DNA of 20,735 nt from Priapulus caudatus (lineage: Eukaryota > Priapulida > Priapulimorpha > Priapulimorphida > Priapulidae): contig NW_014577667.1 in assembly GCF_000485595.1 (NCBI RefSeq), positions 54,203-74,937 on the forward strand, in the 5' to 3' direction. The translations under genes and the position numbers were made by a program. The number at the start of each line of letters is the position of its first letter. The first letter of the stretch is position 1. Below are positions 18,396-20,735 of the stretch, piece after piece. The notes below the pieces were generated by a model. It was not told where the DNA came from. It was given only the letters and a program-made list of their open reading frames with translations, and did no database searches.

Positions 18396-19652
18396 GAGAT
18401 TGACTATGACTGATATCCAGAGAGACATGTCCAAGATTGGCGTGGCACAGTAGCTTTTTGCTAATAGTTTCGATGCCTAAGCGGCTGCGCGCGATGACCG
18501 CAGTGTCCACGGATATGCGCCGCTGACCGGAGAATGTTCAAGTATAAAGGCTGTCCGCAGTGGAGACGTGCGGCCAAAATTCGAAGGCCCGCGGACGTCT
18601 CCATCAGCGGTCAGCGGATGGTCTGTAGTTTTTAGACAGATAACAATGAAGACTTTGTTCTACAATAACGAACTATCCGAGCAGCGGCTAACAATCAGAA
18701 ACAATATACAGGACCTTTGAATTTCTTGCCTAGTCAGTCAAGAGGCTTGTTGGGGTCCATTAAGTGCAGCAGTTCCAAAGTTGAAATATCCCCGCATGAA
18801 ATTGTCAAGTGGAATTGTGTTTGTTTGCGGGGGAACGCCCAAAGAAAATCCGCCTCTTACATGCACCAATGTCCCGCGGATCAATCATACTCACTGCGTT
18901 TTTAGGCGTAAACTAATAACAGAGATGAAATTGTGTAAGAGTTTATGAACTACTGACGCCACGTGCGATTGACGTACAAGACGTGATGAAAAGCACAGGC
19001 ACTTGGAACGTCTCAATAAAAATAAATCTTACACGAATTTTTCACAGATGATGGCACCGGGGCTGTGTGCAAAAATAGGTGAACGAATGTGAAATCATAC
19101 AGGATTAAATTAGTACTTACTGGTGACATATCCGTGGACTAAACTGACACCACTAGAATTGGTAAAATGTTCCCATGCAGCCCTAAAAGAAATACTGAAA
19201 AATTAAACGAGGTTATCCATCACCACAGAACTGCCCGATCAGAGGGCAGGCGGACCAGGTCGGTCCCGTGCCATGCCCTGATGTCACAAAGCTATATGTA
19301 ACAACATGCGTGTTGCGAGGGTGCGTGCTCCCGATATCCATTTTCGAGCCGCTACGTCCAAGCATTAAAGCGCGTGGGCGCGAAGAACGTCACACACCAG
19401 CAAGCTACGTTCATCATGGGCTAAAAACCAAATGCGAGTAGTCACGCGGTTACGGATTTTCGGAATTATTTAATTTTAAGAAAAACTACAATGTTCGAAT
19501 GAAATGAACACCTGTGTCATTTTCCGAAAGCGTGTAAAAATAAGCCTGATTTTTCGCCGCACTTCATATGCGAAATAGCACCAATCCCCGGGGCCTTACA
19601 TATTACGAAAAGCACAGTATGCCAAAGAACACGCTACACGCGAGAAAGGTAG
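18396..19652. other. Mostly featureless non-coding stretch with one strong hairpin
   Basis: No gene recognised. The plus-strand frame at 18717-18905 has no recognisable domain. Besides the hairpin at 18555-18610, two adjacent small hairpins lie at 19231-19249 (CTGCCC/GGGCAG) and about 19252-19266 (GGACC/GGTCC). Confidence 0.5.
18555..18610. repeat. GC-rich hairpin
   Basis: The left arm 18555-18575 (CCGCAGTGGAGACGTGCGGCC with small gaps) pairs with 18586-18610 around a 10-base loop. Nearby GCCGCTGACC (about 18521-18530) and GGTCAGCGG (about 18609-18617) add an outer inverted pair. It may be a small foldback remnant. Confidence 0.6.
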
Positions 19653-20145
19653 CGGGCACACCGAGCGATTTTTTATCGCCGAATGCGCCGGCGAATTTCA
19701 AAATCGATCGATCAAAATCGCTCGTGTGCGCCGCTTCACGTCGCTCGTGTCCCCTTCACGTCGACGCCGATTTGTAATCGGCGGCCCCGAGCCGAATCGC
19801 CCGTTATACCAAAACTGTTGAAGATATTTTCGGCGATTATTTTACGCCGGGCGATTATTCACTCGCTCGTGGTGCCCGTACATGGCGTATTTTGTCGCCG
19901 ACGATCGAGTTTTTCGTAAAGCAATCGGAACGTGTTCTCTCAATTAGTGCATGTGGATGTTAAAATTTCTGTCGAGTGGCGTACTGCGTACCGCTGCTCA
20001 AATTCGCATATGGCACGTCACGTGTGCCCTTCTGTGATCCGAGCGATTAAAATCGGGGCTAACGTGTGGCCCCTTCGTGATGCGGGCGAATTAATTCGCG
20101 TGGCAATTTTAATCGGGATCGGCGCGCCTGGCGATAATGCTCGTG
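19653..20145. repeat. CpG-rich iterated hairpin/GCTCGTGTGCCCC array
   Basis: A core close to GCTCGTGTGCCCC recurs about seven times: inverted at 19654-19666, then near 19720, 19743, 19864, 20019, 20062 and 20129, with variants. Between the cores lie short palindromes built on CGATT/AATCG or CGAATT. These are at 19665-19679, 19766-19782 (GCCGATT-TGT-AATCGGC), 19841-19857, 20044-20055 and 20086-20099 (GCGAATTAATTCGC). CpG is far denser than elsewhere in the window. Frames crossing it (19568-20308, both strands) are low-complexity by-products. It may be a degenerate satellite or mobile-element interior. Confidence 0.7.
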
Positions 20146-20735
20146 TGCCCCTAGCATACAGGTCACGTCGTTTACGGCGCCCATTCATATGCCAAGCAAC
20201 AGAAGAAGGCGGGGGCTTATTCTGATTACGGAAATGCGGAAAATGCAACAGAAGTACGTAGCGCAAGTGCCTAAGGCAGCGTGTTGATTCTTTCGTATTT
20301 GTGCCCAAACTCTATCGTAGGAGAACCGTTCTAGCCTAGCAGAATGCCCCTACTTCCTGAGATCAGCAGATTTGTGGCTCTAATGGCTATTATACCTAGA
20401 AGTTATAAATAGTAGAGGTGGGTCGTCGGAGTAGGAGCTGTGATGTGGAGGACACAAAGTGTCAATGCCTCGCGCGCCTCGGCATCATGGCCGCATCAGT
20501 CTAAGAAACAGGTTATTTAACACCACCGAGTTGGCCGTATATTCTGTGACGATCCTAATTCTGTCTAAACTGGTATTGTCCTATTACTTACTGGCAGGTT
20601 AACATTACAAAATGTGGGATGGGGCCTCACAAGAAACGTCACTGAAATCTGCGCGATATACCAACCACAAGACAGTCACAAATGAGAATTCTCACTCAAT
20701 TGCATAAGACTGAAAATAAGTTATGTGCGGAGTGT
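20146..20735. other. Non-coding end of window
   Basis: No gene, RNA or repeat can be supported here. Composition returns towards the window average after the CpG-rich patch. Confidence 0.5.

Noticed and set aside
20018-20308. 96-residue minus-strand frame and overlapping plus-strand frames at 19568-20225
   Set aside because: They cross the CpG-rich iterated patch, where stop codons are rare by composition. The translations are repetitive and show no domain.

Overview
The window looks like repeat-dense, intron-scale or intergenic DNA from a metazoan nuclear genome. A marine invertebrate (mollusc, lancelet or similar) is the most likely source, because the Ty3/Gypsy element and the short dispersed repeats resemble types common in such genomes. 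The species cannot be fixed from sequence alone. I see no intact protein-coding gene, no rRNA or tRNA gene and no CRISPR array. What can be recognised is mobile DNA and its decay products.

Layout. (1) 1-1753: non-coding DNA with three inverted-repeat structures: a three-copy motif at 560-667, a short palindrome at 951-979 and a foldback with 70-bp arms at 1151-1337. (2) 1754-6748: a complete 4,995-bp Ty3/Gypsy LTR retrotransposon. It has 155-bp LTRs differing at 2 sites, a 5-bp target duplication CCTGT, a tRNA-Leu-type primer site and a polypurine tract. Its gag-pol is broken by several stops and frame changes and by a deletion in integrase. (3) 6749-7097: a 17-bp minisatellite of about 21 units that begins exactly at the 3' LTR. 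(4) 7098-8697: no gene seen. (5) 8698-13560: a dispersed repeat with a hairpin head, split by a 3.8-kb DNA transposon (9630-13441). The transposon has CAGGGTTGAAAATA terminal inverted repeats and palindromic GGTGATCC subterminal repeats. Inside it are a decayed gene that I read as a PIN/FEN1-like, Cys-rich-tail protein and a scrambled hAT transposase C-terminus. (6) 14326-15123: a second, internally shorter copy of the same dispersed repeat. (7) 15913-18395: a degenerate array of related repeats, including a perfect 67-bp tandem duplication. (8) 19653-20145: a CpG-rich patch in which small hairpins alternate with a GCTCGTGTGCCCC-like core. The rest shows no recognisable feature.

How the parts relate. 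The LTR element once encoded one Gag-protease-reverse transcriptase-RNase H-integrase set for copy-and-paste transposition, and this copy cannot now make it. The 3.8-kb element inserted into an older repeat copy. The second copy at 14.3-15.1 kb and the rejoined 3' end at 13.45 kb together show the nesting. Whether the decayed PIN-like gene was the element's own mobility gene or cargo is the most open and interesting question here.
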